Assembly: GCA_031002005.1 (NCBI GenBank)
Contig: CM061914.1
Location: 192,962,685-193,026,684 of the forward strand
DNA: 64,000 nucleotides
DNA from: Vandiemenella viatica
Lineage: Eukaryota; Arthropoda; Insecta; Orthoptera; Morabidae
Direction of reading: 5' to 3'
A program made the position numbers and the translations under genes. The notes below the pieces were generated by a model. The model had not been told where the DNA came from and made no database searches. It saw only the letters and a program-made list of their open reading frames with translations. The first letter of the stretch is position 1. Every line of letters begins with the position of its first letter. Positions 41,465-52,718 of this stretch are shown here, one piece after another.

Positions 41465-42296
41465 TAATCTTCTCAGTTCCGCTACTGGATGATGTTGATG
41501 AAAGACGAGCTTTCGACGTCGTACTCTGCCACCATCTTCAAGTCTGCTACTCACGCTATGTCGACCAGGCCTGCACTGCCGCTCTCTGTCGTCGTCGCGT
41601 CTTGAGTAGCGGTCCTACCCTGCCCCCAGCACTCCGCTCCGTCGTATCCGCTGGCTGCGGCTCCATATTGCGTCCGACGTTCTGGGTGGGCAATAATCGA
41701 ACTGACATTTAAAGAACACATAATGGACAGGAAAAGAAAAGGACTGGCAGTAGCACAAAACCTGTTTCCAGTACTCCGTAGCAACGATCTCGGAAGAAAC
41801 ACCAAATTAAGGATCTACAAGTTAATAATACAACCGTTCTTATTGTATGGATGCCAAATAGGGGGGATGGCAAGCCCATCAAATATAATGAACATCCAGA
41901 GGATACAAAACCGATGCCTCAGGATGATTGTAAACGAAACGCAATATACTCAATTGGCCAACTACATCGAGCAGCCAACATCGAAAATATAAATACAGAA
42001 ATCTTCAGTCAAACCACAAATTTTTTAGAAAAAATATAGAGTCCAAAAGACAAAACACAGAAAGACTGGCAAATCTGGGTACGGTAATGCCAAGAACATG
42101 GCACAAGCATAAGGTGCCACTTAGCATTGTTTATAACCCGGTATAATTAATACAGGAAAATTAGTTTTTTTTTTCACCAATCAGGTCATCCTAAAAGTGC
42201 ATAATAAAAAGTGTCCCCAAACCATCCCTAACCTTACAACACATAGCAGAGCCACCGAAGGTAGCAGGGCTATACACACACAGCCGCTGAGGCAAT

Positions 42297-42338
<42 letters not shown>
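41465..42338 (+). mobile_element. LINE family C, deletion derivative with (CA)n tail
   Basis: The 5' part (41465-41700: gatgatgttgatgaaagacg; ctccatattgcgtccgacg) corresponds to the 5' end of the copy at 29380-30905. It then jumps directly into the polymerase C-terminus (RKRKGLAVAQNLFPVLRSND, KLRIYKLIIQPFLLYGCQ, IQRIQNRCLRMIVNE; 41723-41992). The 3' UTR (aaaaagtgtccccaaacca) ends in (CA)20 at 42298-42338. Gag and most of the polymerase are deleted. Confidence 0.75.
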
Positions 42339-42339
<1 letters not shown>

Positions 42340-43182
42340 CAAACAGCCACCTACAGCGGAGCATCCAATTACTCGACAAGTGGTGTCGAGTAAATAAAAT
42401 TAAAGTAAAACCCCACAAAATGTTTAGCAGTTTATTTTACCAAAAAATCGGCCAGCATTTACCAAAAAGTTCAAAATTATGGGCCAAGAACTTGAGTGGA
42501 AAAAGCAGACCTAATACTTGGGCATCACGCTGGAGTATAAACTTCTCTTTCTGGAACACATCCCGGACAGGAGAAGACAGGGCCTGGCTATCATACAGAA
42601 CCTTTTTGCGGTATTATACAGCACGGAGCTTACGACTCAGACAAAACTACGCATCTACAACACCGTCATCCGCCCCTTCGTCCTGTACGGATGCCAGGTG
42701 AGGGGGACGCCAGCTGATTACAACTTGCTACATATACAGAGACTCTAGAACAGGTGCCTAAGGACCATCCGCCGCGCGCCAAGACTCACGTCAACAGCTT
42801 TCATTCACAATCAGACCAACACAGAAACTATCCGAACAGAAATATTTCGTCAAACTGTAAAGTACCACGAAAGAATTGAAAATTTAGAGGCTACAGGTAC
42901 CATACCCTTGGCACCACCATTCCAAGGCACTGGTACTCTCACTGAGTACCATTAAGTATTATATATTAAGTATTATATATGAGCCGGAATAGCACTGATA
43001 TGATCATAAGAAAACTGTAGGGGCTTTTGACATAAGGTCGTCCCTGACGACCATAGCCATGTTTTTCTCTTAAAGCGCAAATAAAAGTCCCGAATACAAC
43101 CCTATCCAATACAGAATGACGCATAGCAGTAAAGCTACCTACGTAGTGGGACGGGACATGCACAAACACGCCGTTGAGGCAG

Positions 43183-43222
<40 letters not shown>
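42339..43222 (+). mobile_element. LINE family C, second 5'-truncated copy abutting the first copy's tail
   Basis: Directly after the first (CA)n tract the plus strand reads LDKWCRVNKIKVKP, YLGITLEYKLLFLEHIPDRR, KLRIYNTVIRPFVLYGCQVR and IRTEIFRQTVKYHERI, the end of the same polymerase, with frame changes. Its 3' UTR (ccgttgaggcaggca) again ends in (CA)n (43184-43222). The two copies lie head to tail with no unique sequence between them. Confidence 0.75.
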
Positions 43223-43227
<5 letters not shown>

Positions 43228-43285
43228 AGCGGGTTATTATGGTTTATTTTCCGGCGATGCCTATCTCTTTGACTGAAATAGCTCT

Positions 43286-43400
43286 GGTTGTCACAGCGTG
43301 AGCATCAGACCTGAAGATGGAGGCAGAGTACGCCGCCGAAAACTCGTCTTTCAACAACGTCATCTGGTAGCGAATCTGCGAAGACGATTTTTCAGGTATC
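43286..43400 (-). repeat. Dispersed terminal repeat, copy
   Basis: Plus-strand gtcacagcgtgagcatcaga, cctgaagatggaggcagagt, gccgaaaactcgtctttcaa. Same family as 30917-31030. The interval 43401-45139 holds no gene or repeat that I recognise apart from T runs and short open frames. Confidence 0.5.
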
Positions 43401-45139
43401 GTTTTGTGAATCCCCGAGCGGTCGAATACGTGCCGAGATGAGGTCGCACAGAGGGAAGCAGGTTAAAGCCGGACCTGGTAGCGAACCAATGCGGTCCCAC
43501 TGACAGTGAGCGGTGTAATGACTTTGAGGTACTGTTAATGACGTAAAGAAAAAGAATCAGTTGTTTCTCAAATCTTTGCCCATTTGTCCGTCTGTCTGTT
43601 GGGTTGAACGAAATTCAGATTAAAGTCACTGTTCCGATTTCGATGCTGTTTTAAATAATGAACAACCCCAGGCCCTGACTCTAAAATAAAGTGTGTTTCA
43701 TTGTGATATGAAGTTGGGAAGGTGATAAATTTAAGATAAAAGTGTTCAGATACTGGTAGCCCTTTTTGGTTGAATTGGATCCGTGGAAAAACTGCTGATG
43801 TCACTTCTCGCACTCGAAATGTTTATCGCGATTTCAGTGTACGAGCGGCAACTTATTATCTGCAGGAATTAAGTTCCTTTTTCTGTCTCGCTGGCGATCC
43901 GCGTAAACAACGTTGTTGACAACAGGTAGTGAATTAATAACAATATACTAAGTCTGGTGTTGTTACCACGCTCTCGTAATACGATATTGCAGCAACAGAC
44001 AGACAAAAATGGGAAATTTTTCCGTTTTGGGATCTCTGTCATCAGTGCACATTCGAATTACTGTTTACAAAATAAATTTTATCTACAGGTGCAAGGGGTT
44101 TATTATTATTACTACTGTGAGTCCGTTACCGTTTTTTACGTATCGTCACAGGTCTAGAATAGTTCCAGTTTTTACTATGACAGGTTGACCTGATTTGACC
44201 AAATATAAACTTGACCTGTGTTTCAGGGTGAATAAAATCTCTTGAGTTTGAAGAACTCAGACGCACTAATAGAGGTATTAAACATGAACAGGGACGATAG
44301 CGCAATCGTATAATTGTATAAATACAAACATTTATTTGACTGCAAAATTTAAAAAATTCCTGCTTACATCGAAAGCATCACGTTTTTTTTTATTGAGACT
44401 GGGCAAACAATCACAATGTAATCATTGGTCATAGTATCTGTAACGGCCAGAGAACCTAATACACATTCCATATTATTAAACAGTTGACCAACTCCGAAGA
44501 AATGAATTGCCAGAATACTTGATTTGGTGACATATTTGGTCTGATGTCCACTTAAAATAACCTAATAACTCACGTACAGCGAACATGAACAAAGCACATT
44601 AATGAAAGTGGTCAGTAAAATACCTAAATAGCAAATAAACCGTAGTGCATAAACTTTGGTCATTAGTGAACGTTTGAATTAAATTGAAATTTATGCTAAG
44701 CCAGAATGACAGTTGGCATTCGTGGTTACAACAGAGACCGTGAGTAATTTAATTTTTTAAAGTTTTTTTTAAGATGTTTTCACTAGCAACATGTTACTGA
44801 AAAGCAGATCCTCGTTTTTTTTTTTTTTTTTAAGTAAAGTTTATCGATATTTATTTTAACTGTGAAACGCTATGAAAAGCAAAGTTAATGAAATATTATG
44901 GCAATTAATTTGGTAACACCTGCTTAGCTATTAAATTGTGGACAGAACCTCGAATTTCTTGTAATGATATCTCTGCTCGCTGTTTTGCAAGCGAGGGATG
45001 ACACGTGACATCGTTGTCCAGCCAATAGCTATCGAGGCGAGTGAATGAGTGAGCTTTGGAAATTATGAAGTAGAGAGATGTGTATGGATCCAAAGCCAGC
45101 TGAAGCCAGCGCTAAGCTTGACGCGTGGTGTGCTGACAG
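43401..45139. other. AT-rich intron, nothing recognised
   Basis: No coding or repeat motif supported. T runs at about 44387 and 44815-44831. Confidence 0.4.
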
Positions 45140-45560
45140 GTACGGCGCCGGGGGCTGCCGGCCGTCCCCCGGGGGCGGCACCGTCTGCAGCAGCGACGGC
45201 GGCGGCAGCAGCCCCCTGGGCTTCAGCGAGCTCTTCACGGAGTTCCGCGTGCACGAGGGCCTGCACTCCACAGACGACATCCTCGACGCCATCATCGACG
45301 CCGAGGGCATGTCCTTCAACGACCTCAAGCCCATCTACAAGGAGTTCCTGCTGAAGCTGGCGTTCACGCTGACGCGGGACGAGCTGTATCAGCGCAGCAA
45401 GAGCATCATGCGGCGTCAGCGAAAGAAGCAGCAGAAGCACCGCAAGGCGCTCTACTCCGGGGGCGGCGGCGGGGGCGGGCTGAGGAGGGCCTTCCGCCGC
45501 TCCGTGTCCAAGCTCAAGTCGCGACCCGCCAACTTCGAGTTCACCTCCGTGCTCTTCCAG
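45140..45560 (+). CDS. PTB-domain adaptor gene, exon 6 (residues 483-623), helical block
   Basis: Acceptor gtggtgtgctgacag (ends 45139) completes an Arg codon with AG from exon 5; donor gttcgt (45561), phase 0. After a Gly/Ser-rich lead comes a long, low-complexity-free helical stretch: GFSELFTEFRVHEGLHSTDD, ILDAIIDAEGMSFNDLKPIY, KEFLLKLAFTLTRDELYQRS, KSIMRRQRKKQQKHRK. Then follow a seven-glycine tract and RRAFRRSVSKLKSRPANFEF. The regular alternation of acidic/hydrophobic and basic helices suggests a folded interaction domain; I do not recognise the family. ATGs upstream in the same frame (45063 on) lie in the intron. This is probably the best-conserved part of the gene after the PTB domain and a good probe for orthologs. 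Confidence 0.87.
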
Positions 45561-45687
45561 GTTCGTCGGAGCTTCTTAGTCCTAGCCTTAATCACGCATT
45601 ACAGGGTCTGCTTTACTGGACCTCTTCTTCCATTTATGCGATGTGTGTGTAAATCAGTGAGCATTGCAATAATTCCTATTCTAAATA

Positions 45688-45900
45688 ATGGAAGATGAAC
45701 AACATAAGCGTAATGTTCTGAATAGTCAAAGCAGAAAGGAAGTTTTTAAAGTATATAAGCATTTTAAGCGCGAAGCAGACGCGAGAGGGCCGATCTGCGA
45801 CGTTGCCAAAGCTCAAGAGAGAACCGCTAAAGCGTGTGATACTAGCCTTAGAACTGTACTGCGAATAGTCGAACGCGGCAACGTCGGATATTCTATGTCA
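45688..45900 (+). pseudogene. N-terminal HTH fragment of a Tc1/IS630-like transposase
   Basis: The frame starts MEDEQHKRNVLNSQSRKEVF and continues KVYKHFKREADA, AKAQERTAKACDTSLRTVLR, IVERGN. The LNSQSR...V..V..fFk...KaqeRtA.atg.s.rTv.ri pattern is the DNA-binding start of a common insect Tc1-related transposase (DDE_3 type). The catalytic domain is absent. It lies in intron 6 and is transcribed with the host gene. Confidence 0.65.
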
Positions 45901-45949
45901 TCCCTATTTCTCTCTCTCTCTGCGCGACCCGCCATCGTTCGTGACGCGC

Positions 45950-46235
45950 ACTATAGTCACAGAGTGAGCATCAGACCCGAAAATGGCGGCTGAGTACGTC
46001 GTCGAAAACACGTCTTTAACATGTCTTTAAGCATATGATTGACTATTACTATTACTGTTACTCTGCGATTCACTAAAAGAGAAGGTAATGGTTTGGAAGG
46101 GATATATGGGATATGGCAGGAGGCGCCCATGGGCTATTGTGAGGAACCATCCCAGCATTCGCCTGGAGCGATCTGGGGACACCATGGAAAACCCAGATCA
46201 GGATGGCCGGAGAGCTTTATCGAGAGCTACTCCTG
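45950..46235. repeat. Terminal repeat piece plus SINE-related body
   Basis: 45950-46020 repeats the 'gagtgagcatcagacccgaa' / 'gtcgtcgaaaacacgtcttt' block of 30917. 46085-46235 carries the minus-strand SINE body modules (ggaggcgcccatgggctatt; catcccagcattcgcctgga; caccatggaaaacccagatc) without a clear tRNA head. Confidence 0.5.
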
Positions 46236-46319
46236 TCGGATTTCAAGTTTACTCGCCCTGTAAATGCTTCCTATTCCATTCCCTAACTGCTCGTGGAAAA
46301 AATGAGTACAGAAATGAAT

Positions 46320-46980
46320 GCTTCAGGCCCTGATTTCTCGTATTTTATTTTCCCAGTCATACCTAGACATGAATGTTGCTGATAGCAATATTTGTTTGCT
46401 GTCATTGCGAAACAAGTCAGACGCGAATTTATCAGTTAGCTTCTGTCGAGAGCAACGCCTTCGGTGCTCCAGGTCTTCCCAACCCAACACCTTCAACATC
46501 ACACTTACGCTTTCCTTCCAACTATATATACCTGTCACGAATCAGGCGGCTCTTCTTTGGACCATCTCTAATGCCTCCATTAATCCCTTTTGATGGCGAC
46601 CCCATACAGAACAACAATTTTCCAAATGAGGACGCACTAGTCACTTATATGCAATCGATTTAACTTCAGGAATGCATTTTTTTAAATTACGACCTAGAAA
46701 TGGGAGCATACGATTTGCTTTCCCAATTACATTCTCGACATGTTAATTCCACGACAAATTATTACGAATTGTTACCCCTAGGTAGTTAGCGGAATCCACA
46801 GTTCTAATGACAGTACCATTAATTGTATATTCAGAGTTAAATGGTGTCACCTTTTTACTTACATGCATGACTTGGCACTTTTTATCGTTTAACTCCAACT
46901 GCCAGTCTTTACACCACTCAATTATTTTCATAATATCGTCTTGTAAAAAAATGCTGCCATCCTAGGTTTTAGTTTCTCGA
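46320..46980 (-). mobile_element. LINE (family B-like), polymerase C-terminal fragment
   Basis: The minus strand encodes MKIIEWCKDWQLELNDKKCQ, VMHVSKKVTPFNSEYTINGT, DSANYLGVTIRNNLSWN and, after frame changes, SWKESVSVMLKVLGWEDLEH and SRYDWENKIREIRA. Motif order is that of the CR1/jockey polymerase C-terminal third. Confidence 0.8.
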
Positions 46981-46984
46981 TAAA

Positions 46985-47560
46985 TAATATCATCATCCTG
47001 GGTCTCCCTCTGGTCTTATGCCGAGTGCTGTTCTCACCACTGAGGAGTCATTGCTTTGTAGTACATGGCTGTACCATCGCAGACGACCTTCCCGCATTTT
47101 ATCAGGGGTTGGAGCTACACCAAATGCCGTCCGAACGTTCCCATTCCTGATGCGGTCCAATCTAGTGAGTCCCTGTGACCAGCGAATCATGTTCATTTCC
47201 ATGACGTGCATCTGTAGTTCATGTCTTTTTTGTGACTCGCCAATATTCCGTTCCATGTAGTGCCACTCGTCGAACGATTCCTGTAAACCTTTGATTTAAG
47301 GTACAGTGCGTCTTCCGGTCGAACAGGTCTTCCGCGACCTGACGCCACTTTGTACAGACTGCGTTGACTCTACTGGACCTTACGAGGTCTAAGTTACGAT
47401 CTGACCTAAATAATGACAACCCCTGATCCACTTTGCATTCTGCCTGGAGACTGCGCTCACCTCGATACAACGGCCACCCTCGGCGAGTCTCGATAATGCC
47501 CGAAGTGTTAGTTACACTGACTGCCACCGCAGCGCTGCTGACTGACAAGGAAACAAATAA
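46985..47560 (-). mobile_element. RTE-clade LINE, polymerase C-terminal fragment
   Basis: On the minus strand: AVCTKWRQVAEDLFDRKTHC, LNQRFTGIVRRVALHGTEYW (about 47270-47400), then LQMHVMEMNMIRWSQGLTRL, DRIRNGNVRTAFGVAPTPDK and REGRLRWYSHVLQSNDSSVV. The KWR...D...A..YG.E.W and DKMRE.RLRWYGHV motifs are diagnostic of RTE-type elements. One frameshift separates the halves. Confidence 0.8.
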
Positions 47561-47585
47561 CAAGGGCAGAGATGTACATATTGCT

Positions 47586-47587
<2 letters not shown>

Positions 47588-47636
<49 letters not shown>
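47588..47636. repeat. 49-base T homopolymer
   Basis: Uninterrupted T run, the longest in the window. It may be the poly(A) tail of a minus-strand retrocopy to its right, but no body was recognised there. Confidence 0.9.
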
Positions 47637-47638
<2 letters not shown>

Positions 47639-47734
47639 GACCATTAAATGCATAAATTTGTGAAAGCAGAAACACTTTTAAACTACTTTAAATGCACAGA
47701 ATTTTTCCTAGTCACAGTCTCATTATATTTATAC

Positions 47735-48345
47735 ATTACGCCGCAGACGGGCATCACTTTCTGAAAGGAATCGTCACTGGTGATGACTCGTGGGCGTAGC
47801 ACTACACACCCGAAACCAAGCAGGCCTCCATGGAGTGGAAACATAAATTCAAAGTGACTCAATCAGCTAAGAAAGTGCTTGTGACAGTGTTCTGGGACAT
47901 GTTTGACGTGTTATTCGTGGACTTTGCTGAACACGGAACCACTGTGAACGCTGCAGCCTACATGAAAAAGTTGGTTAAGTTGCGTCGTGCCCTTCGTGGC
48001 AAACACCGCAACATTAATGCTAATGGTGTCAAAGTCCTTCATGACAATGCACGTCTCCATGTTGCTGTCCTGTTCGTGAGAAACTCGCCACTTTTGTTTT
48101 GGAGGTGCTCCAGCATGCACCAGACAGTCCGGACCAGCCACCGTCTGACTTTCATCTGTTTGGTCCCGTGAAGAATTTCCTGACTGGCCAACATTTTGCA
48201 ACAGATGCGGAAGTGAAATCAGCTGTCCGCAGATGGCTACACTCCCAACAAGCGGACTTCTACGAGCAGGGCATATTGAAACTGGTACCACAAAGGGAGA
48301 AATGTGTTGAGAAAACAGGTGACTGTGTAGAAAAGTAGGTCAAAG
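47735..48345 (+). mobile_element. Mariner fragment, frameshifted C-terminal transposase half
   Basis: The plus strand encodes KVTQSAKKVLVTVFWDMFDV, NAAAYMKKLVKLRRALRGKH, VKVLHDNARLHVAVLF (second Asp) in one frame and HAPDSPDQPPSDFHLFGPVK, NFLTGQHFATDAEVKSAV, EKTGDCVEK in another; a shift lies between about 48075 and 48100. The right terminus near 48400 (cttacttt/ccacctgccctag region) is not clearly resolved; the N-terminus is lost. Confidence 0.8.
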
Positions 48346-48576
48346 ATGTAGGTTAATTTGGGGAAAAAAATATTGTGCGTTACTTTCCCACCTGCCCTAG
48401 TAGATAAACTGATTTTGTTTAAGCAAATCCTTCACACCTCTATGCTCATTACGCACATATAATAGAGTTTTCAGGTAAACAAACTACGGTAGCATCTCTT
48501 ATCTCTGAATTTCTTGTGACCCCTCTGTTTAGTGGTGACTCGACAGGGTAGCAGGTGACGACTGTGTGTGTTGCAG

Positions 48577-48724
48577 AGTGGACAGACGCGGAGCTCGAAG
48601 AAGCGGAAGAAGCCGTCGGTGGTGACGGGCAAGTGCTCCTCCAGCACCTCGTCCACCTTCTCCTGCCGCGGAGCCAAAGCGAGGCCCGGCCTGCCCAGGA
48701 GGCTCAGCAGCCGCAGGAGGGCAG
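48577..48724 (+). CDS. PTB-domain adaptor gene, exon 7 (residues 624-673), basic Ser-rich
   Basis: Acceptor gactgtgtgtgttgcag (ends 48576); donor gtcagt (48725); phase 0 in, one base out. It encodes SGQTRSSKKRKKPSVVTGKC, a Ser/Thr run (SSSTSSTFSC) and RLSSRRRA. The clustered KKRKK and RR dipeptides resemble a bipartite nuclear-localisation signal or a membrane/RNA-binding basic patch. No fold recognised. Included because the phase, GC content and splice sites fit the flanking exons exactly. Confidence 0.78.
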
Positions 48725-48854
48725 GTCAGTCGCCTCCCAACGACTCCACATGCCTGAGCAACGGTATGGTTTCAGGAAGAAATTCCCCCATACACAAATT
48801 GTTGACGAGACATTTATAAACTATGTCACACAAATTTGATGGTTATAATTATAA

Positions 48855-49940
48855 TATTTAATTAAACTGCAATGGAGCACACGCTCCGGTGGCAATTTCC
48901 CTACACACCCATCTCCACCTTTCCTGCACCCAACTACATTTTCCCTCAATAATTTTAACTTCAAAATTGTTTCAACGTTTTTGGTAAATTATTCGTCATT
49001 TCTCTTGGTAACTTATTGCAATCCCTGACACCCTTACCTGGAAAAGAGAATCTTCCTACACCCTTGTGCCTGAAATCGAGTACCAGCTTGTGGTCATGGT
49101 CATCTCTTCCCTTTTAATTCTTACACCAATATCTTTCCATGCCTCATCGCCAGTATATGCCCTGTACACTCCCATGACCCTCCTCATTCTCCTCCTGTCT
49201 TGCAATGAATCCCATTCCAGCTCCTTTGTCATATCCGTCACTGATTGCATTCTGCGATAATTTCAAGAAACAAATCTAGCAGCCCATTTTTTGCACCCTC
49301 TACAACTCCTGTATTTCATACTCAAAATATGGGCCAGTCCCATACTACACTACCATATTCAAGCAATGGTCTGAGCAAAGTTTTGTAACCCAATTCTTTT
49401 TACTTCTCTCGTGCATTCCCTCATCACTCTCTCCAACAAATGCAGAATATTGAAACCTTTTCCTACTATCTGTCCAATGTGTGGTGCCCAGTTAAGCTTG
49501 TTATCAAATGTAATTCCAAGATATTTACATTTCAAGTCTTCATTAATCAATTCTTTCCCCATAATAAACCTTAAGTTTTTTTATTTGCGTGTCTAATAAG
49601 ATGACTCTTCTTTGTATTTACCAACCAATCTAGATATCCTGTCCAGATCACCCTGCAGCTGTTTACAGTCCTCTATCGTTTTGGTCCTTTTATATAGCAT
49701 TATGTCATCTACAAACTATAATTTCTGATAGTAAATAATCAACACAATTACTCATTAGAATAATGAATAGCAATGGTCCCAATACGCTACCCTGTGGCAC
49801 TCTAATTTTTACTTCCAGTTCTTTGGACACTGCATTTTCTAATCTAACTTTTTGTTTTCTACCTTTTAAAAATTCTTCTACCCAGCAAATCACTTTTTCA
49901 TCCAGTGCAATACTTTTTTCTGAGATTCCTACCCTTCTAC
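48855..49940 (-). mobile_element. LINE family A, longest copy including the polymerase core
   Basis: The minus strand runs from the 3' tail (48855) through LEWDSLQDRRRMRRVMGVYR, KYLGITFDNKLNWAPHIGQI, LLERVMRECTREVK up to MICWVEEFLKGRKQKVRLEN and VKIRVPQGSVLGPLLFIILM (49705-49893), which includes the PQGSVLGPLLF motif of non-LTR reverse transcriptases. Stops and frame changes inactivate it. Confidence 0.85.
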
Positions 49941-50418
49941 ATGTCGCAAATACATTCGTATGCCTTCATCCCTACCCCTGCTTTCAAGTAACATATATAA
50001 ACTTCATTTCACCTCGTCGCCATTTAGTTCTCCTTCTTCTTTCGCATAGGCCGGCGTTTCCTGTCCTCTGGTTACTTTTGGGATTATTTTTCGCGACCCA
50101 GTGAAAACAACCCGAATACACACTTTCCGACTAATTGCAATCCCATAAATTAATTACATTTTCATCTGAGGAAGATATGTATTGATTGATTATGAATTCG
50201 TATATTCTTCCTAGGAATGTGTGAAGTGGGTGAAAATACTTTAAATGAACTTTGAGATTAAAAGCAGTATAGCGTCAGTTAGTTAAAAGACCATTAGGTA
50301 TTAAAAATATTGCGTGAGCCACAACGTTTTGAATAGGATTGTGGCTGTTTGGAATTGTTTAATTTTGTCATTTTGATGTTTGATGATTAAGTACCTGTAA
50401 ATGGTTCTTAATATCATT
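49941..50418. other. Intron, nothing recognised
   Basis: No supported feature. Confidence 0.4.
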
Positions 50419-50659
50419 TTTTTTTTTTACTGCTTAACGTCTCCTATAACAACTAGGTCTTTAGAGACGGGAAGGGATGGGGGGCAAGGAATGAGAAGGA
50501 ATTCGGCCATGGCCTTTTGAAGGAAGCATCCCGGCATTCACCTGGAGTGATTTGGGGAAACCATGGAAAACCCAAATCTGGATGACCGGACGGGGATTCG
50601 AACCGCCGTCCTCCCGAATGCGAGGCCAGAACGCTAGCCGTTACACCACCACGCTCGGT
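50419..50659 (-). mobile_element. tRNA-derived SINE (family 1), about 12-bp TSD
   Basis: T run (poly(A) on minus) at 50417-50428, standard body and the tRNA-like head ending caccaccacgctcggt. The sequence ttaatatcattt occurs on both sides (about 50408 and 50660), a target duplication. Confidence 0.88.
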
Positions 50660-50889
50660 TTAATATCATTTAAAAATGTTTATTCATGATTCTAAGTCAT
50701 TTTGTATAAGTTTTAACTTTGCGAAAATTTTTGAAATTAAATACGATAAACTGGAATACAACTAAGATGAACAAAACACGTAGAATGAACCTATACTGTC
50801 ACTTATCTCAATGGAATACAACGAAGCTGAACAAAACACAAACAGCGTATCCAAAACACTGTGATGTATGGTGCTGCCGTCTGGCGGAA

Positions 50890-51330
50890 ATGCGATCATA
50901 GCCCGCGCGAAAATATCGCGAATAACGTGTTTACACAAGAACTTTATAGCAAAACAGAAATGTTTCCGAAACAAAACAGAATATCCGAATAGCTACTAGT
51001 TATATATTTGTAATAACGCACACATTATTGATATCTCTGGGATAAGTGCTGCTGCTATCTAGCGCCTTAGCTCTGAACTATCTCACACACGTGACCTTGG
51101 CAGTTAGTACTTTTGCCATTTAAGGGTCGAATTTCAAAAAATGTCTTTATTAAAATATTATGTTAGAAAAGCGGAGACCCTACCCTTTAAAATAATACCT
51201 CATTCATCGATGTCGGTTACTTCTGAAGGGAGATTAATGGCTCGTAACAAGAAAACACCTTTTAGAAATAATACACCTGTGATTGTTTTTTTACGATTTC
51301 AATTGTTTGAGCAACTGTTGCGACAGTTTC
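50890..51330 (-). mobile_element. Helitron-like element (same family as 420-1195), short copy
   Basis: Inverse of the element at 420-1195: tgctgctgctatctagcgcc (51047), 'aactatctcacacacgtgac', 'ttgccatttaagggtcgaat', then one to two satellite units (agcggagaccctacccttta, atacctcattcatcgatgtc). The CTAG end is degraded (gatcatagcccgcgcg). Confidence 0.6.
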
Positions 51331-51639
51331 TTCACGATCCTTCCGCAAATCCTGAAACAGTTGCGACACGCTTACAGACTTGTGATGGTATAAATCATAG
51401 GTTTCCAACCTTTTTTTGTTTTGGGTACTACCACTACCACCGAAAAAGATACAACGGTTATAACGAATACTGCGAAACCCAAACGTTGCCGACCAGCACA
51501 GTTGTCTCCACCTCCTCCCCCCCCCCCCCTCGAACCCTTGAGGAAGACGGTAGTAGTAATAGTAAGTTATTTGTCCTCTAAATCATATACATGTACATTA
51601 AACATAATGATATTACTCATCTATAAATTAAGATATTTA

Positions 51640-51860
51640 CATTAATGTCTTCTGTTAGTATATTTAAAAAATCCTTCTACAGAGTAAAAGGGGTGGTGAT
51701 ATTGAAGATATGACATCAACAATTTCTCAATATCTCCCCTTTTTGATGTTGCTTTTACATTATGGGGTAATTTACTGAAAAGCTTAATCCCTATGTGAAA
51801 TGTTCCGTTGTTGTATGCATAATATGCAAATCTAATAATGTTCACGTATCTCATTATTCG
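51640..51860 (-). mobile_element. LINE (family D-like) polymerase C-terminal fragment
   Basis: The minus strand encodes GTFHIGIKLFSKLPHNVKAT, IEKLLMSYLQYHHPFYSVEG, the final residues typical of jockey/CR1-like polymerase ORFs (N..LP..iK......lk..L....fYsveEf). Confidence 0.6.
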
Positions 51861-51940
51861 TTTTTAGAGCTGTATCTTTACGTATTACATTATTTACATT
51901 AAAAAAATGATTTAAATGCTTGGTAGTGGGGGAATATTCA

Positions 51941-52188
51941 ATATATATATATACATATTGCTTTACGCCTCGTCGACGGCTAAGGTCATTAGAGGCGGGA
52001 TGGGACTGGCGACAAGCAACGGGAAGGAATTCGGTGATGGCCTTTTTGAAGGAAACATCCCGGCATTCGCCTGGAGTGATTTGGCGAAACCATGGAAAAC
52101 CCAAATCTGGATGCCTGGACGGGGATTCGAACCGACGTCCTCCCGAATGCGAGGCCAGAACGTTAATCGTTCACCCGCCACGCTCGGT
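51941..52188 (-). mobile_element. tRNA-derived SINE (family 1), 11-bp TSD
   Basis: The minus-strand SINE has a TA-rich tail (51941-51957) instead of pure poly(A), the full body, and a head ending cacgctcggt. gggaatattca occurs at 51930-51940 and 52189-52199. Confidence 0.85.
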
Positions 52189-52199
52189 GGGAATATTCA

Positions 52200-52718
52200 T
52201 ATATTTTAATAAGGGTCTACAAGATTCCCATGTTTTGCGATTTGTCATTATTCTTATTGACGGCGGAGCTATTCGTCTAAATATCGTGTTTTCGCAACAC
52301 AATCCGGTGGTACACTCTTTGCTGACTAGACAAACCCTCTTCCGGCTATATATGATCATGGGAACGCAATGAGAAACTTCTTTGATGCAGCTCTTGAAAG
52401 GTGGCTTCCCAGGACGGCCGGGCCGCTCCAGCAGTCACCAGGGGTCGTGGGAAGGGGATCGCCTCTGCTGGCACGGATGGCGCGCCTCTACCAGTCACCC
52501 AGTCGGTAAACATCGAACGCCCGGGTAGCGGCAAGGTGGTGGGGAGGTGTAGAGGGCTAGTCTGCTGCGCATATTGATCCGTACAGTCCGGCTGTATGGC
52601 GCGGTCTAGAAAATCACTGGTCGTGGGAACCCAGCCAAACCCGGATATAATACTGATAGCGGTTAGTCCTGACCGCCCTCGCTAGGGGCCGCTGCTCTGA
52701 CGGTGTGTTGTGGCGCAG
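52200..52718. other. Intron upstream of exon 8; Penelope-like terminal piece and unique GC-rich sequence
   Basis: 52258-52315 (gacggcggagctattcgtct ... caacacaatccggtggtaca) matches the right arm end of the palindrome at 27900-28000. The remainder is GC-richer unique sequence without a recognised function. Confidence 0.45.

Noticed and set aside
45063..45139. Upstream ATG extending exon 6 as an independent first exon
   Set aside because: The AG at 45139 and the carried phase from exon 5 fit exactly; the upstream frame has non-coding composition. An alternative promoter there cannot be excluded but is unsupported.
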